Shown: positions 9,365-18,165, counted from the stretch's first letter. The stretch: DNA of 64,000 nucleotides from Rheinheimera sp. (GCA_003543135.1 DPJG01000025.1:62001-126000), one strand, 5' to 3'. Translations and numbers: made by a program. Notes: generated from the letters alone by a model not told the origin.

Positions 9365-10645
9365 ATGGCGCATTTTATCGATCGACGCCTGAACGGAAAA
9401 AACAAAAGTGCGGTGAACCGGCAACGGTTCATCCGCCGTTATAAACAGCAGATTAAACAGGCTGTTTCCGATGCCATCAGTAAACGCAGTGTCACCGATA
9501 TCGATAGCGGTGAATCTGTGTCTATTCCTGGCCGAGACATTACCGAGCCGTTTTTTCACCAGGGCAAAGGGGGGCACAGAGAAATGATCCATCCGGGCAA
9601 TGATCAGTTCAGCCCGGGCGACAGGATCAAAAGACCTTTGGGTGGTCAGGGCGGCGGTTCAGGTCAGGGGGACGCCAGTCAGGATGGTGAAGGTGAAGAC
9701 GAATTTGTATTTTCCATTTCAAAAGACGAATACCTGGATTTATTGTTTGAAGATTTAGAACTGCCAAATCTGAAGAAAAATCAGTTAGATAAGTTGGTGC
9801 AATTTAAGAATGTACGCGCTGGTTACCGCTCGGAAGGGGTACCCAGCAATATTGATATTGTCAGGTCGTTGCAAGGTTCGCTGGCCCGTCGTGTTGCCAT
9901 GAGTGCCGGCAAAAAGAAAGATCTGAAGGCACTGGAGCAACAAATTGCAGAGCTGCAACAAGAAGCTGTGCCGGACGAACACAAGTTGCAGCAACTCAGA
10001 GCTGAAGTGGAAGAGCTGAAAAAACGCATCGCCGCCGTGCCTTTTATCGACAGTTTTGATTTGCGTTTTCGCAATTTTGCCAAAAGGCCGGAACCAACCA
10101 GCAGAGCTGTGATGTTTTGCCTGATGGACGTATCAGGTTCAATGGATCAAGCCACCAAAGACATGGCCAAACGTTTTTATATTCTGCTTTATATGTTCTT
10201 AAGCCGAAGCTACAAAAATGTTGATGTGGTCTATATCCGCCACCACACTCAAGCCAAAGAAGTGGATGAACAGGAGTTTTTTTATTCACAGGAAACGGGC
10301 GGCACCATAGTGTCCAGCGCGCTAAAACTGATGGCTGAAATTGTCAAAGAAAGATATGACCCCACTCAGTGGAATATCTACGCAGCTCAGGCGTCGGACG
10401 GCGACAACTGGGCCGACGACAGCCCCCAATGTGCCACTATTCTGACCGAAGAATTGCTGCCCTGGGTGCGCTATTACGCTTATATCGAAATTGCACAAAG
10501 ACCGCATCAAAGCCTGTGGCTGGAATATGAAAAACTGCTGTGCAGCTTTGACAATTTTGCCATTCAGCCTATCCGTCAGGTCAGTGATATTTATCCGGTG
10601 TTCCGCGAACTGTTTCGCAAAAGTGTGAACAGGCAATCAGCCTGA
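9365..10645 (+). CDS. yeaH: YeaH/UPF0229 family von Willebrand A-like protein
   Basis: Partner of the PrkA kinase in stress and stationary-phase adaptation; exact biochemical role unknown. The protein has 426 residues (E. coli YeaH 427). It has a basic N-terminus ([22 protein letters not shown]), a Gly/Gln-rich low-complexity stretch near 92-112, a predicted coiled coil at about 185-225, and a VWA-like MIDAS motif DVSGSM at 255-260, followed by FYILLYMFL and [10 protein letters not shown] segments of the VWA fold. Ribosome site GGAGG just before the ATG. Middle gene of the three-gene unit. Confidence 0.94.
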   Translation: MAHFIDRRLNGKNKSAVNRQRFIRRYKQQIKQAVSDAISKRSVTDIDSGESVSIPGRDITEPFFHQGKGGHREMIHPGNDQFSPGDRIKRPLGGQGGGSGQGDASQDGEGEDEFVFSISKDEYLDLLFEDLELPNLKKNQLDKLVQFKNVRAGYRSEGVPSNIDIVRSLQGSLARRVAMSAGKKKDLKALEQQIAELQQEAVPDEHKLQQLRAEVEELKKRIAAVPFIDSFDLRFRNFAKRPEPTSRAVMFCLMDVSGSMDQATKDMAKRFYILLYMFLSRSYKNVDVVYIRHHTQAKEVDEQEFFYSQETGGTIVSSALKLMAEIVKERYDPTQWNIYAAQASDGDNWADDSPQCATILTEELLPWVRYYAYIEIAQRPHQSLWLEYEKLLCSFDNFAIQPIRQVSDIYPVFRELFRKSVNRQSA

Positions 10646-10699
10646 CATGGTGCCAGCTAATCAGAATGCCTGCGGCCCCGTGCTGCTAAGGAGTGCGCT

Positions 10700-12217
10700 A
10701 TGACCGCTAAACGAAAAACCACAGCTGCAACAGTGCAACCGCTGTCTGATGGTCCGGACTGGACTTTTGAACTGCTGCAGCAATATCAGACTGAAATTGA
10801 GCGGGTTGCTAAATTTTATCAGCTCGATTATTACCCGAATCAGATTGAAATTATCACCGCCGAACAAATGATGGACGCTTATTCCAGTGTGGGCATGCCT
10901 ATTGGTTATCACCACTGGTCTTATGGCAAAAAGTTTATACAGACCGAACAAAACTACAAAAGAGGCCATATGGGGCTGGCCTATGAAATTGTCATCAACT
11001 CTAATCCCTGTATTGCTTACCTGATGGAAGAAAACACTATCACCATGCAGGCACTGGTGATGGCTCACGCCTGTTACGGGCATAATTCTTTTTTTAAAAA
11101 CAACTACTTATTTAAAACATGGACAGACGCCTCTTCTATTATCGACTATCTGGTTTTTGCCAAAAAATATATCAGTGACTGTGAAGAAAAATATGGTGTC
11201 AGCGAAGTTGAAGATATTCTCGACTCCTGCCATGCCCTGATGAACTACGGTGTTGACCGCTATAAAAGACCGCAGAAAATCTCGATGGATGAAGAGCAGC
11301 GCCGGCAAAAAGACAGGGAAAGTTATTTGCAGTCTCAGGTGAATCAGCTTTGGAAAACCATTCCAAACAAAGAGCAGCATGCTGTCACACAAGAGCGTCA
11401 CTTTCCGGCCGAGCCACAGGAAAACATCCTGTATTTTATTGAAAAAAACGCCCCATTGTTAAAACCCTGGCAGCGCGAGATAGTGCGGATAGTGCGCAAA
11501 ATTTCACAATATTTTTATCCACAAAAACAAACACAGGTGATGAACGAAGGCTGGGCAACTTTCTGGCATTACACCATTTTGCAGCATCTGTATGGTGAAG
11601 GCCTGGTTACCGACAAATTTATGCTGGAAGTACTGCATAACCATACCAATGTGGTGTTTCAGCCCGCCTATAACTCAAAATATTATTCCGGCATCAACCC
11701 TTACGCACTTGGTTTTGCCATGTTTACTGATATCCGCCGTATTTGTGAGCAGCCAACAGCCGAGGATAAACAATGGTTTCCGGATATTGCCGGCTCTGAC
11801 TGGGTGCAAACCTTACACTTTGCAATGCAAAACTTTAAAGATGAAAGTTTTATCAGCCAGTATTTATCTCCAAAAGTAATCCGTGATTTTCACCTTTTTG
11901 CCATTGTCGATGATGACAAAGACAACTCACTGGAAGTTGCCGCTATTCATAACAACGAGGGATATCAGAAGATCCGACAAATGCTGTCGGCTCAATATAA
12001 TTTGAGTAATATCGAACCCAATATTCAGGTGTGGAATGTCGATGTCAGTGGTGACCGCTCACTAACCTTACGTTTTATCCCCAATAACAGGGTACCGCTT
12101 GCCGAAAGTTATCCGTCAGTGCTGAAACATCTGCACCGGCTCTGGGGTTTTACCGTCCGGCTTGAGCAACTCAATGACGATAACTCAGTAACTCAACTGA
12201 TGATGGTGCCGGTGTAA
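10700..12217 (+). CDS. ycgB: SpoVR family protein (YcgB)
   Basis: SpoVR-like proteins take their name from a Bacillus spore-cortex gene; in gammaproteobacteria they accompany prkA-yeaH and belong to the general stress response. The molecular function is not established. The protein has 505 residues (E. coli YcgB 510). Family signatures include WTFELLQQYQTEIERVAK near the N-terminus, the HACYGHNSFFKNNYLF segment with clustered histidines, NEGWATFWHYTI, and YNSKYYSGINPYALGFAMF. The start MTAKRK follows AAGGAG. Third gene of the unit, 54 bases after yeaH, and followed by a bidirectional terminator. Confidence 0.94.
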   Translation: MTAKRKTTAATVQPLSDGPDWTFELLQQYQTEIERVAKFYQLDYYPNQIEIITAEQMMDAYSSVGMPIGYHHWSYGKKFIQTEQNYKRGHMGLAYEIVINSNPCIAYLMEENTITMQALVMAHACYGHNSFFKNNYLFKTWTDASSIIDYLVFAKKYISDCEEKYGVSEVEDILDSCHALMNYGVDRYKRPQKISMDEEQRRQKDRESYLQSQVNQLWKTIPNKEQHAVTQERHFPAEPQENILYFIEKNAPLLKPWQREIVRIVRKISQYFYPQKQTQVMNEGWATFWHYTILQHLYGEGLVTDKFMLEVLHNHTNVVFQPAYNSKYYSGINPYALGFAMFTDIRRICEQPTAEDKQWFPDIAGSDWVQTLHFAMQNFKDESFISQYLSPKVIRDFHLFAIVDDDKDNSLEVAAIHNNEGYQKIRQMLSAQYNLSNIEPNIQVWNVDVSGDRSLTLRFIPNNRVPLAESYPSVLKHLHRLWGFTVRLEQLNDDNSVTQLMMVPV

Positions 12218-12294
12218 GCTCTGCCTTGCTGTTGTTCACGGCAAGGCTGAGAATGTTTTAAGGCGCAAGCCACCGGGATTTTGCCCAAATCCAT

Positions 12295-12322
12295 AAAAAA
12301 CACCGCTATTGCGGTGTTTTTT
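12295..12322. terminator. Bidirectional terminator between ycgB and the PAS-GGDEF gene
   Basis: A 12-bp perfect stem (AAAAAACACCGC / GCGGTGTTTTTT) with a TATT loop lies between converging genes. Confidence 0.9.
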
Positions 12323-12350
12323 ATAGTCTGCTGTATTTGGCTATTGTTGC

Positions 12351-13328
12351 TTAAGAAGACGCTTTGAGCTGAGCGCTACACAAAGTCACCTGATTGCGGC
12401 CATTAGCTTTGGAGGTATACAACGCTTTATCGGCAGCTTCCAACCATTGTCGGTGTTCCAACATATCACTGTGATATTCAGCAATACCAACACTGACTGT
12501 CACTTTTAGAATTTGCTGGTTATATTCAATAGCCAGATTTTCTACTGTTTTTCTCAGACGTTCGGCAAAATACATCGCCTGATCTTCAGTGGTGTCTACC
12601 AGCAACACCGCAAATTCTTCGCCGCCAAACCGCCCTGCCACATCGGTTTCCCGCAGATTTTTTTTCACCGCCTGCGCGACCGCCTTGATCACCGCATCGC
12701 CAGCGGCATGACCAAAGGTGTCGTTGACTCTTTTAAAGTGGTCGATGTCACACATCAGTAAACTGCTGCGATGGCCACTGCGTTTGAGCCGCTTAAACTC
12801 ATGCATCAGCGCATCTTCCCAATGGCCTCTGTTATTAAGCTCCGTCAGAAAATCAGTTTTTGACAGCTGTTTCAACTGGCCGTTCATCGACTCCAGCTCA
12901 AGCCTGCTGACTGCCACGTCTGTGACATCGTAAATAATCATACAAAGGTGGGTCACTAAACCACGCACATCGGTGATTGGGAATATGGTGCTGTTCTGGT
13001 ACATATAGTCAGCAGAGCCTGTGATGGGCCTGTAGTTGCGGAACTTAAAAATGTAAGGGCGCTGCTCCCAGATAGTAAAAGCGCGGTTTTTCAGCAAAAT
13101 CACCGGATCACATTTACGTTTTAACCAGCCTTCATCAATTTCAGAAAACAAATCAAACAAATACCTGTCGCGCACCTGGCGTGGTGTTAAACCACTGTGG
13201 TTTTCCATAAAACCATTCCAGACCTGAATTTTATAATCGGCAGTCAGCACCACCAGACCCACATCAACGGTCTGGAACATATCTAATAACCAGTGAACTT
13301 CGGCAACATCAGAGTTTATTTGTGACAT
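12351..13328 (-). CDS. PAS domain diguanylate cyclase
   Basis: Predicted cytoplasmic diguanylate cyclase making c-di-GMP from two GTP. The protein has 325 residues and no membrane segment. A PAS-like sensor covers roughly residues 10-140 (VDVGLVVLTADYKIQVWNGFMENHSGLTP is a typical PAS opening), followed by a short helix and a GGDEF domain from about 155. The active site is GGEEF at 235-239, within FGGEEFAVLL; the inhibitory I-site RETD is at 226-229, correctly five residues upstream, so product feedback is expected. DIDHFKRVNDTFGHAAGD is intact, so activity is likely. It starts two bases after the stop of the REC-CheX-like gene, so the two are one transcription unit and very likely one signalling pathway. 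Confidence 0.9.
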   Translation of the reverse strand: MSQINSDVAEVHWLLDMFQTVDVGLVVLTADYKIQVWNGFMENHSGLTPRQVRDRYLFDLFSEIDEGWLKRKCDPVILLKNRAFTIWEQRPYIFKFRNYRPITGSADYMYQNSTIFPITDVRGLVTHLCMIIYDVTDVAVSRLELESMNGQLKQLSKTDFLTELNNRGHWEDALMHEFKRLKRSGHRSSLLMCDIDHFKRVNDTFGHAAGDAVIKAVAQAVKKNLRETDVAGRFGGEEFAVLLVDTTEDQAMYFAERLRKTVENLAIEYNQQILKVTVSVGIAEYHSDMLEHRQWLEAADKALYTSKANGRNQVTLCSAQLKASS

Positions 13329-13330
13329 AA

Positions 13331-14362
13331 CTACTCTTCTAACAAAAATTCGACTTTGTAATTCAGCGTTTTAATGCTGTCTTCGGTAAAAAGCAGCAGC
13401 AAATCACAATTAATATTGTAGTTTTCGATGCCATAGCTGATTTCAATCGCCAGTGTTCTTTTCCAGCGTTTGGCATTGGCTTTAATCATCTCACTGACCG
13501 GCGCATGTTGACCCAGAACCACCGGATGTCCCTGACTGAACGACATATCAATCTGCTCAGCCAGCCCCTTAAGTACAGCTCCTATCAAAATATTGCCAAT
13601 ATCCATTAATAATTCGAGTTCGGCTTTGGTATTGAGTTTGCCTTCGTAATTCATCAGTTTGGCAATATCAACAAAACTGGAATCATTCAGGATAAGCAAA
13701 GCTTCACCCGACACCCCGCCCCCGATAAAACCCTGACACACTGCCGAAGTGGTTTCTTTTTGTTCCACCGAAGCGATAGCCATATGCAGTTCACTGACTT
13801 CAATGACATTGACATTAGGGATGGGTAACTTAACAAATACTTTAAGAAGCCTTGCCAGCAGATCACCGGCCTGGCCCATAGCCACGTTGGTCAGCTCCTG
13901 AAATACATCCCGCAGTACAGGGTCAAGCACAAAACTTTTGCTGGCTTGATTGAGCTCAATGGCTCTTTCCTGCACTTTTTTACTGTCTGACACTGTATGC
14001 TGAGCTTCAAACTGCGCCAGAACTTCGGTGAGCTTATCGGCTGCAACAGGTTTACGGATAAAATCCAGAGCACCAAAAGCCATCACCCGCTCGCGGGCTT
14101 CGGGCTGTACATCACCGGATACCACAACAACTTTGACCGGTATTTTTTGCTCACCAATTGCCTGCAACACTTCGTAGCCGTCGAGGATCGGCATATTTAA
14201 ATCAAGGAATAATAAATCGATAGGCTGACGCTTTAAAACTTCCAGAGCTTCCTGACCATGACCGGCAAAATAAATTCTATCCTGCCACTGCGCTGGCAAA
14301 CTGCGGGCCATTTGTTTGCGTGCCAGATTTGAATCATCACAGATTAATACCGCTGCTACCAT
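13331..14362 (-). CDS. Response regulator with C-terminal CheC/CheX-like domain
   Basis: The protein has 343 residues. The N-terminal receiver domain (about 1-120) has the acidic pair DD at 9-10, phosphoacceptor Asp54 in FLDLNMPILDG, a VVVSGD switch segment and the conserved lysine in FIRKPVAAD. The C-terminal half (about 145-343) resembles CheC/CheX/FliY phosphatase-type domains, with ELTNVAMGQAGDLLARLL and ELLMDIGNILIGAVLKGL, both showing the helix with an Asn reminiscent of the E-x2-N phosphatase motif. It could dephosphorylate a partner receiver or itself, with output through the adjacent diguanylate cyclase. No dedicated histidine kinase is adjacent. Faces the thiol peroxidase gene across a 142-base divergent region. 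Confidence 0.85.
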   Translation of the reverse strand: MVAAVLICDDSNLARKQMARSLPAQWQDRIYFAGHGQEALEVLKRQPIDLLFLDLNMPILDGYEVLQAIGEQKIPVKVVVVSGDVQPEARERVMAFGALDFIRKPVAADKLTEVLAQFEAQHTVSDSKKVQERAIELNQASKSFVLDPVLRDVFQELTNVAMGQAGDLLARLLKVFVKLPIPNVNVIEVSELHMAIASVEQKETTSAVCQGFIGGGVSGEALLILNDSSFVDIAKLMNYEGKLNTKAELELLMDIGNILIGAVLKGLAEQIDMSFSQGHPVVLGQHAPVSEMIKANAKRWKRTLAIEISYGIENYNINCDLLLLFTEDSIKTLNYKVEFLLEE

Positions 14363-14408
14363 TAGACACCTGATTCACGTATTGTTAAATCCAGTGTAGC
14401 GCTGAACC

Positions 14409-14427
14409 TTTGATTGTGCGAATCAAA
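14409..14427. promoter_or_regulatory. Inverted repeat between the response regulator and thiol peroxidase genes
   Basis: TTTGATT-GTGCG-AATCAAA is a perfect 7-bp inverted repeat with a 5-base spacer, about 78 bases upstream of the peroxidase ATG. The spacing differs from the FNR consensus (TTGAT-N4-ATCAA), so the binding protein is unknown. Confidence 0.35.
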
Positions 14428-14504
14428 ACAACGGCTTTTTTCCTCAAAATCATCGACATAAGCAATTGTATTTACATTATTTTCAAGGATAACAGGAACA
14501 AAAG

Positions 14505-15113
14505 ATGAAAAATTTATCTGCGGCCTTCAAATACAGTGTCTGTTTTGCCCTGATGCTGAATACAGCACTGGCTGCCGACTTAACAGCCAATTTGCCGGTC
14601 AGGCTCTCTGAAGTCAAAGCCGGCGACCGACCATTGGAGCTGCAAGGCTCGCCAGCGCAACTGATGCAGCAGGCGCCCGACTTTAAAGTGGCCGATCAAG
14701 CATTTAAAGCGGTTAAACTCAGCGATTTTGCCGGGAAAACTGTGTTGCTCAGCGTAGTGCCAAGTATCGACACCGGTGTCTGCTCCATTCAGACGAAAAA
14801 ATTTAACGAACAAGTCGTGAGCTTGCCTAAAGATGTGGTGCTACTCACTATTTCCACCGATTTACCCTTTGCACAAAAACGTTTTTGCCAAAAAGAACAA
14901 GTGGATAAGCTGCGGGTGTTGTCAGACGCTGTCTGGGGTGATTTTGGCAGTAACTATGGTTTAAGAATCAAGGACATGGGCATTCTGACCCGGGCCGTGC
15001 TCATTATCGATGCCAAAGGTACTCTGGTGTATCAACAGCTGGTACCGCTGCTGTCACAAGAACCGGATTATCAGGCCGCACTGAATAAACTCAAAGAAAT
15101 CACCAAAAGCTGA
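14505..15113 (+). CDS. tpx: Exported Tpx-type thiol peroxidase
   Basis: Atypical 2-Cys peroxiredoxin reducing hydroperoxides. The protein has 202 residues, longer than E. coli Tpx (168) because of an N-terminal signal peptide (MKNLSAAFKYSVCFALMLN, cleavage predicted near TALAA-D) and a short spacer. The Tpx core follows: LSEVKAGDRPLELQGSP-like opening, peroxidatic Cys93 in VPSIDTGVCSIQT, and resolving Cys128 in KRFCQKEQ. The ATG follows AAGGATAACAGG. The signal peptide indicates periplasmic action, which would need a periplasmic reductant; cytoplasmic Tpx is the norm. Monocistronic and divergent from the response-regulator gene. Confidence 0.88.
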   Translation: MKNLSAAFKYSVCFALMLNTALAADLTANLPVRLSEVKAGDRPLELQGSPAQLMQQAPDFKVADQAFKAVKLSDFAGKTVLLSVVPSIDTGVCSIQTKKFNEQVVSLPKDVVLLTISTDLPFAQKRFCQKEQVDKLRVLSDAVWGDFGSNYGLRIKDMGILTRAVLIIDAKGTLVYQQLVPLLSQEPDYQAALNKLKEITKS

Positions 15114-15195
15114 TGAACTCTAATGCACAGGCTGAAGCCAGCGCTAAGCCAACTTTGAGCAACTTTGGCCTGTGTTAGAAATTTTGCCCCGCCCT

Positions 15196-15223
15196 CTTGA
15201 AAGCAAAAACAACGCCCCTATTT
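15196..15223 (+). promoter_or_regulatory. Sigma32 heat-shock promoter of the Hsp20 gene
   Basis: CTTGAA (15196-15201), 13-base spacer, CCCCTATTT (15215-15223) is a close match to the sigma32 consensus (CTTGAA, N13-17, CCCCATNT). It predicts a 5' leader of roughly 95 bases before the Hsp20 start. Confidence 0.75.
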
Positions 15224-15304
15224 TATGAAGCAGGATGCCTAAGCAGGGTCCTGTTCTGTGGAATTCACGCGAATACCACCTTGTAAAACAGTTATTTAAC
15301 TAAT

Positions 15305-15321
15305 TTGCTTCAGAAGAGGAA
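15305..15321 (+). promoter_or_regulatory. Candidate ROSE-type RNA thermometer hairpin over the Hsp20 ribosome site
   Basis: UUGCU (15305-15309) can pair with AGGAA (15317-15321) with a central G-G mismatch, masking the Shine-Dalgarno sequence seven bases before the ATG. UUGCU opposite the SD, including the G-G pair, is the signature of ROSE elements in the leaders of small heat-shock genes. The loop is seven bases. Upstream leader pairing was not modelled. Confidence 0.5.
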
Positions 15322-15327
15322 TTGGAT

Positions 15328-15825
15328 ATGACAACTTTAGATTTTTCTCCTTTTTATCGTTCATTTATTGGTTTTGATCACCTGGCATCGTTAATGGATG
15401 CAGCAGCCCGCAATGAAAAACAGCCGGCTTATCCACCATACAATATTGAAATTACCGGTGAAGATCAGTACCGCATCACCATGGCGGTGGCGGGTTTTGA
15501 ACAACACGAATTATCACTGGAAACCGAACACAACACCCTGCTGGTGAAAGGGCAAAAAGCCGACAAAACCGAAGGTCGCCGTTTTGTGCATCAGGGCATT
15601 GCCGAGCGCAACTTTGAACGTAAATTCCAGCTGTCGGATTATATCCGCGTGACAGGCGCCAATGTGCACAATGGTTTGTTGCATATTGAACTGGTGCGGG
15701 AAATTCCGGAAGCGTTAAAACCACGCAAAATTGCTATTGGTCAGGCACAACCCACCACTTTACTGAACCAACAAACCGCTGCTAATTCAGAGCCTGCGGT
15801 GCTGACAGTAGCAAGCGGTAGCTAA
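15328..15825 (+). CDS. Hsp20 family small heat-shock protein (IbpA-like)
   Basis: ATP-independent holdase chaperone that binds unfolding proteins for later refolding by DnaK/ClpB. The protein has 165 residues (E. coli IbpA 137). An N-terminal arm MTTLDFSPFYRSFIGFDHL resembles IbpA. The alpha-crystallin domain covers about 35-125 (YNIEITGEDQYRITMAVAGF, RRFVHQGIAERNFERKFQL and the NGLLHIELVREIPE strand). The C-terminal tail is longer than in IbpA; an R-K-I-A-I segment stands in the place of the usual IXI motif. The ATG at 15328 is preferred over the in-frame TTG two codons earlier because AGAGGA is spaced seven bases from it. Sigma32 promoter upstream. Confidence 0.92.
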   Translation: MTTLDFSPFYRSFIGFDHLASLMDAAARNEKQPAYPPYNIEITGEDQYRITMAVAGFEQHELSLETEHNTLLVKGQKADKTEGRRFVHQGIAERNFERKFQLSDYIRVTGANVHNGLLHIELVREIPEALKPRKIAIGQAQPTTLLNQQTAANSEPAVLTVASGS

Positions 15826-15840
15826 CAAACAGAAATAACG

Positions 15841-15868
15841 GCCGGGTTTTGTGTTGTTATAACCCGGC
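15841..15868 (-). terminator. Weak hairpin between Hsp20 and hydrolase genes
   Basis: GCCGGGTT / AACCCGGC form an 8-bp stem with a 12-base loop that contains the hydrolase stop codon. The minus-strand tail (CGTTATTTC) is only moderately T-rich, so termination may be partial. Confidence 0.4.
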
Positions 15869-16681
15869 TAAAAAATCCATAATTTGCTGATTCACTAACT
15901 CCGGCGCTGTCAGCGGTCCCATATGGCCTGTTGGCAGCGTTGTGGTTTGCACCTGAGTTAAACTCTGTGCCAGCAGCTCAGCCACCAATAAGGCAGCCCT
16001 TCGGCTATCGGCACCACGCATTAACAACACCGGCATCTGCAGCCTGGCGTAATCGGCCTGAGTGGCGTCTTCACCTATCAATGCGGCAAAATCCTGCGGC
16101 ACTTTCCATACCTGGGCAGCCATTTGCTGCTGCATTCTGACCGGCAAAAAACGGAAATAATCTTTTTGTTGCCAATAATCGACAAAAAGCCGGGCCGCAT
16201 CCCAAGCTTCTAGTGTCGGCATCTGCTGCGAGAGCGCTTTAACTTCCGCCGTTAAGGCCAAAGCTTCTGCTGAACTTTCGGCCGCCAGCAGGTGAAAAGC
16301 CACAGGCTCAAATAACACCATGGCTTTGACGTTCAGCCTTTGCGTACGCGCCAGATGAAGCGCCACTGCCCCGCCATAAGAGTGTCCTATCAGGATAAGC
16401 TCAGCGTTTTTTTGCTCAGGACTTAACAACGCCATAATAGCATCCGCTTCAGCAGCCAAAGACCATTCAGGTGTTGCACTATATGTCAGCGCCTTGTTGC
16501 TGCCATAACCTTGTAAGTCGGGTAACCACAGACTGTATTGCTCAGACAATAATGCAGCGAGCGGTAACCACTGTTTATGGCTACTGAGTGAACTGTGCAG
16601 CAGCAGTATAGGCGCTCCCTGACCTGTGACCTTCAGCTTTGGCTGCTGCTCTGCCGGAAACACCTGTGACACGGCCATCAT
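15857..16681 (-). CDS. Alpha/beta hydrolase
   Basis: Alpha/beta-hydrolase fold enzyme of unknown substrate. The protein has 274 residues, no signal peptide. The oxyanion-hole segment is LLLHSSLSS (the usual HG is HS here), the nucleophile elbow is GHSYGG with the serine near residue 100, the acid is probably in LLMRGADSR, and the catalytic His in PTGHMGPLT near the C-terminus. Two consecutive ATGs begin it; the first shares one base with the stop codon of the upstream MAPEG gene, so the two are translationally coupled. Third gene of a hemH-MAPEG-hydrolase unit. Confidence 0.85.
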   Translation of the reverse strand: MMAVSQVFPAEQQPKLKVTGQGAPILLLHSSLSSHKQWLPLAALLSEQYSLWLPDLQGYGSNKALTYSATPEWSLAAEADAIMALLSPEQKNAELILIGHSYGGAVALHLARTQRLNVKAMVLFEPVAFHLLAAESSAEALALTAEVKALSQQMPTLEAWDAARLFVDYWQQKDYFRFLPVRMQQQMAAQVWKVPQDFAALIGEDATQADYARLQMPVLLMRGADSRRAALLVAELLAQSLTQVQTTTLPTGHMGPLTAPELVNQQIMDFLAGL

Positions 16682-17058
16682 TAGAGCACTAAAAATGCGG
16701 CGGATGCCAATAAAGCGACAAAAGTAGACACCATGCCAAGAAAGCGTGGCGCCGAAGTGCCCTGGGTTTTATTCAATCCAATGGCATGCAGCACGCGACC
16801 AGCCAGCGTCAGGCCACCAATCAGATGCAACTGCCACAGTGGAGCCTGCTGAATTTCCAGCAGCAATAGCAGCACCAACAGCAGCGGCACATACTCGGCA
16901 AAGTTGCCATGTACCCGGATGGCTGTGACCAGCGCCGGTTTTTGACCGTCGCCTAAACCAACACGGTTTTTCAAACGTTGGCGGATCACCAGCGCCGCTA
17001 GACCCACATAAAATACGGCCAGTGCCGCGGCATAATAAGGAGTGATCAATAAAGTCAT
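16681..17058 (-). CDS. MAPEG family membrane protein
   Basis: Member of the membrane-associated eicosanoid/glutathione metabolism family (YecN-like in bacteria), an inner-membrane protein of unknown substrate. The protein has 125 residues with about four hydrophobic helices. The MAPEG signature is VTAIRVHGNFAEYVPLLLV, with N-F-A-E-Y/P characteristic of the bacterial branch, and GLTLAGRVLHAIG after it. The frame runs 22 codons upstream, but MTLLITPYY begins the first membrane helix. It starts one base after hemH ends and its stop overlaps the hydrolase start. Confidence 0.9.
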   Translation of the reverse strand: MTLLITPYYAAALAVFYVGLAALVIRQRLKNRVGLGDGQKPALVTAIRVHGNFAEYVPLLLVLLLLLEIQQAPLWQLHLIGGLTLAGRVLHAIGLNKTQGTSAPRFLGMVSTFVALLASAAFLVL

Positions 17059-17059
17059 A

Positions 17060-18064
17060 CTACCAACCCTGTAATTGTTGTAATGCCAGCTGCGCAAACA
17101 GCTGAATATGGCAAGGCGAGTCATTTAACGCCTTGATGTACTGATAACTTTCGCCTCCAGCATGCAGAAAAACTTCGCAGTTTTCTACCGCAATTTCTTC
17201 CAGAGTCTCCAGACAATCCGCCGAAAATGCCGGACATAACACCTGTAACTTTTTAATGCCTTTGCCCGGCAATTGCTCAAGCAACTGATCGGTATAAGGT
17301 TGCAGCCACTTTTCTTTGCCAACCCTGGATTGAAAACTCACCAGCACCTGCTCAGCATTCAGGCCTAAATCGGCCGCCAGATTGGCTGCGGTTTCTCGGC
17401 AATGCCGCTCGTATGGATCACCAAGCCTGACAAAACGCTCCGGAATACCATGAAATGACAATAACAATGCATCAGCCTGGCCATGTTGTTGCCAATGGGC
17501 CCGTACTGAGCCCGCCAGTGCCTGACGATAAGTCAATTCGTGATGATAGTTTTTCACCAGCCGGATCTGCGGCAGATCCCGCTGTTGCAGCTGATAGTGC
17601 GCCAGCTGATCGGAGATAGCTGCAGTGGTGGTGGCCGAATATTGTGGATAAAGCGGCAACACCACAAAACGCTCAACCCCTTGTGCACGCAGCTCGTCCA
17701 GCACAGAACTGATCGAAGGGTTACCGTAGGTCATGGCATATCTGACCTGCACCGGCATGCCAGCCATCATTAAACGGGACGAAAGCGCTGCTGTCTGACG
17801 TTCGGTGATCACCCGAAGTGGCGAGCCTTCAGGCCACCAGATCGACTGATACAGTTTGGCCACCCGGCGGCCACGAAAAGGTAAAATAATGCCACGTAAA
17901 ATGATTTGCCACAGCCAGGCCGGATAATCGACGACCCTTTGGTCGGACAAAAACTGTTTTAAATAACGCTGAATGGCCGGTACCGTTGGCTCATCCGGTG
18001 TACCCAGATTAACCAACACCACCGCATATTGAGACAAAGGTAAACTGAGGTGCCTGGATGTCAT
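17060..18064 (-). CDS. hemH: Ferrochelatase
   Basis: HemH inserts Fe2+ into protoporphyrin IX, the last step of haem synthesis. The protein has 334 residues (E. coli 320). VVLVNLGTPDEPTVPAIQRYLKQFLSD is the conserved N-terminal block; LLLSFHGIPERFV contains the metal-binding His, and CPAFSADCLETLEEI the conserved Glu. The internal ATG MTSRHLSLPL is used because homology starts just after it; upstream extension is unsupported. The position next to adk and htpG matches E. coli. First gene of a compact three-gene unit; MAPEG follows after one base. Confidence 0.95.
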   Translation of the reverse strand: MTSRHLSLPLSQYAVVLVNLGTPDEPTVPAIQRYLKQFLSDQRVVDYPAWLWQIILRGIILPFRGRRVAKLYQSIWWPEGSPLRVITERQTAALSSRLMMAGMPVQVRYAMTYGNPSISSVLDELRAQGVERFVVLPLYPQYSATTTAAISDQLAHYQLQQRDLPQIRLVKNYHHELTYRQALAGSVRAHWQQHGQADALLLSFHGIPERFVRLGDPYERHCRETAANLAADLGLNAEQVLVSFQSRVGKEKWLQPYTDQLLEQLPGKGIKKLQVLCPAFSADCLETLEEIAVENCEVFLHAGGESYQYIKALNDSPCHIQLFAQLALQQLQGW

Positions 18065-18165
18065 ACAATGGCAATCCCTATAAATCAAACTGTTGCGAAG
18101 TTTAACACTATGCAAACTGACAGTGCTGACAAAAATTGCATTGCGCTTTCCGTTATTTCAGGGAT

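Noticed and set aside
14409-14427. FNR box upstream of the thiol peroxidase gene
   Set aside because: Seven bases separate TTGAT and ATCAA instead of four, so it does not fit FNR geometry; kept only as an unassigned inverted repeat.
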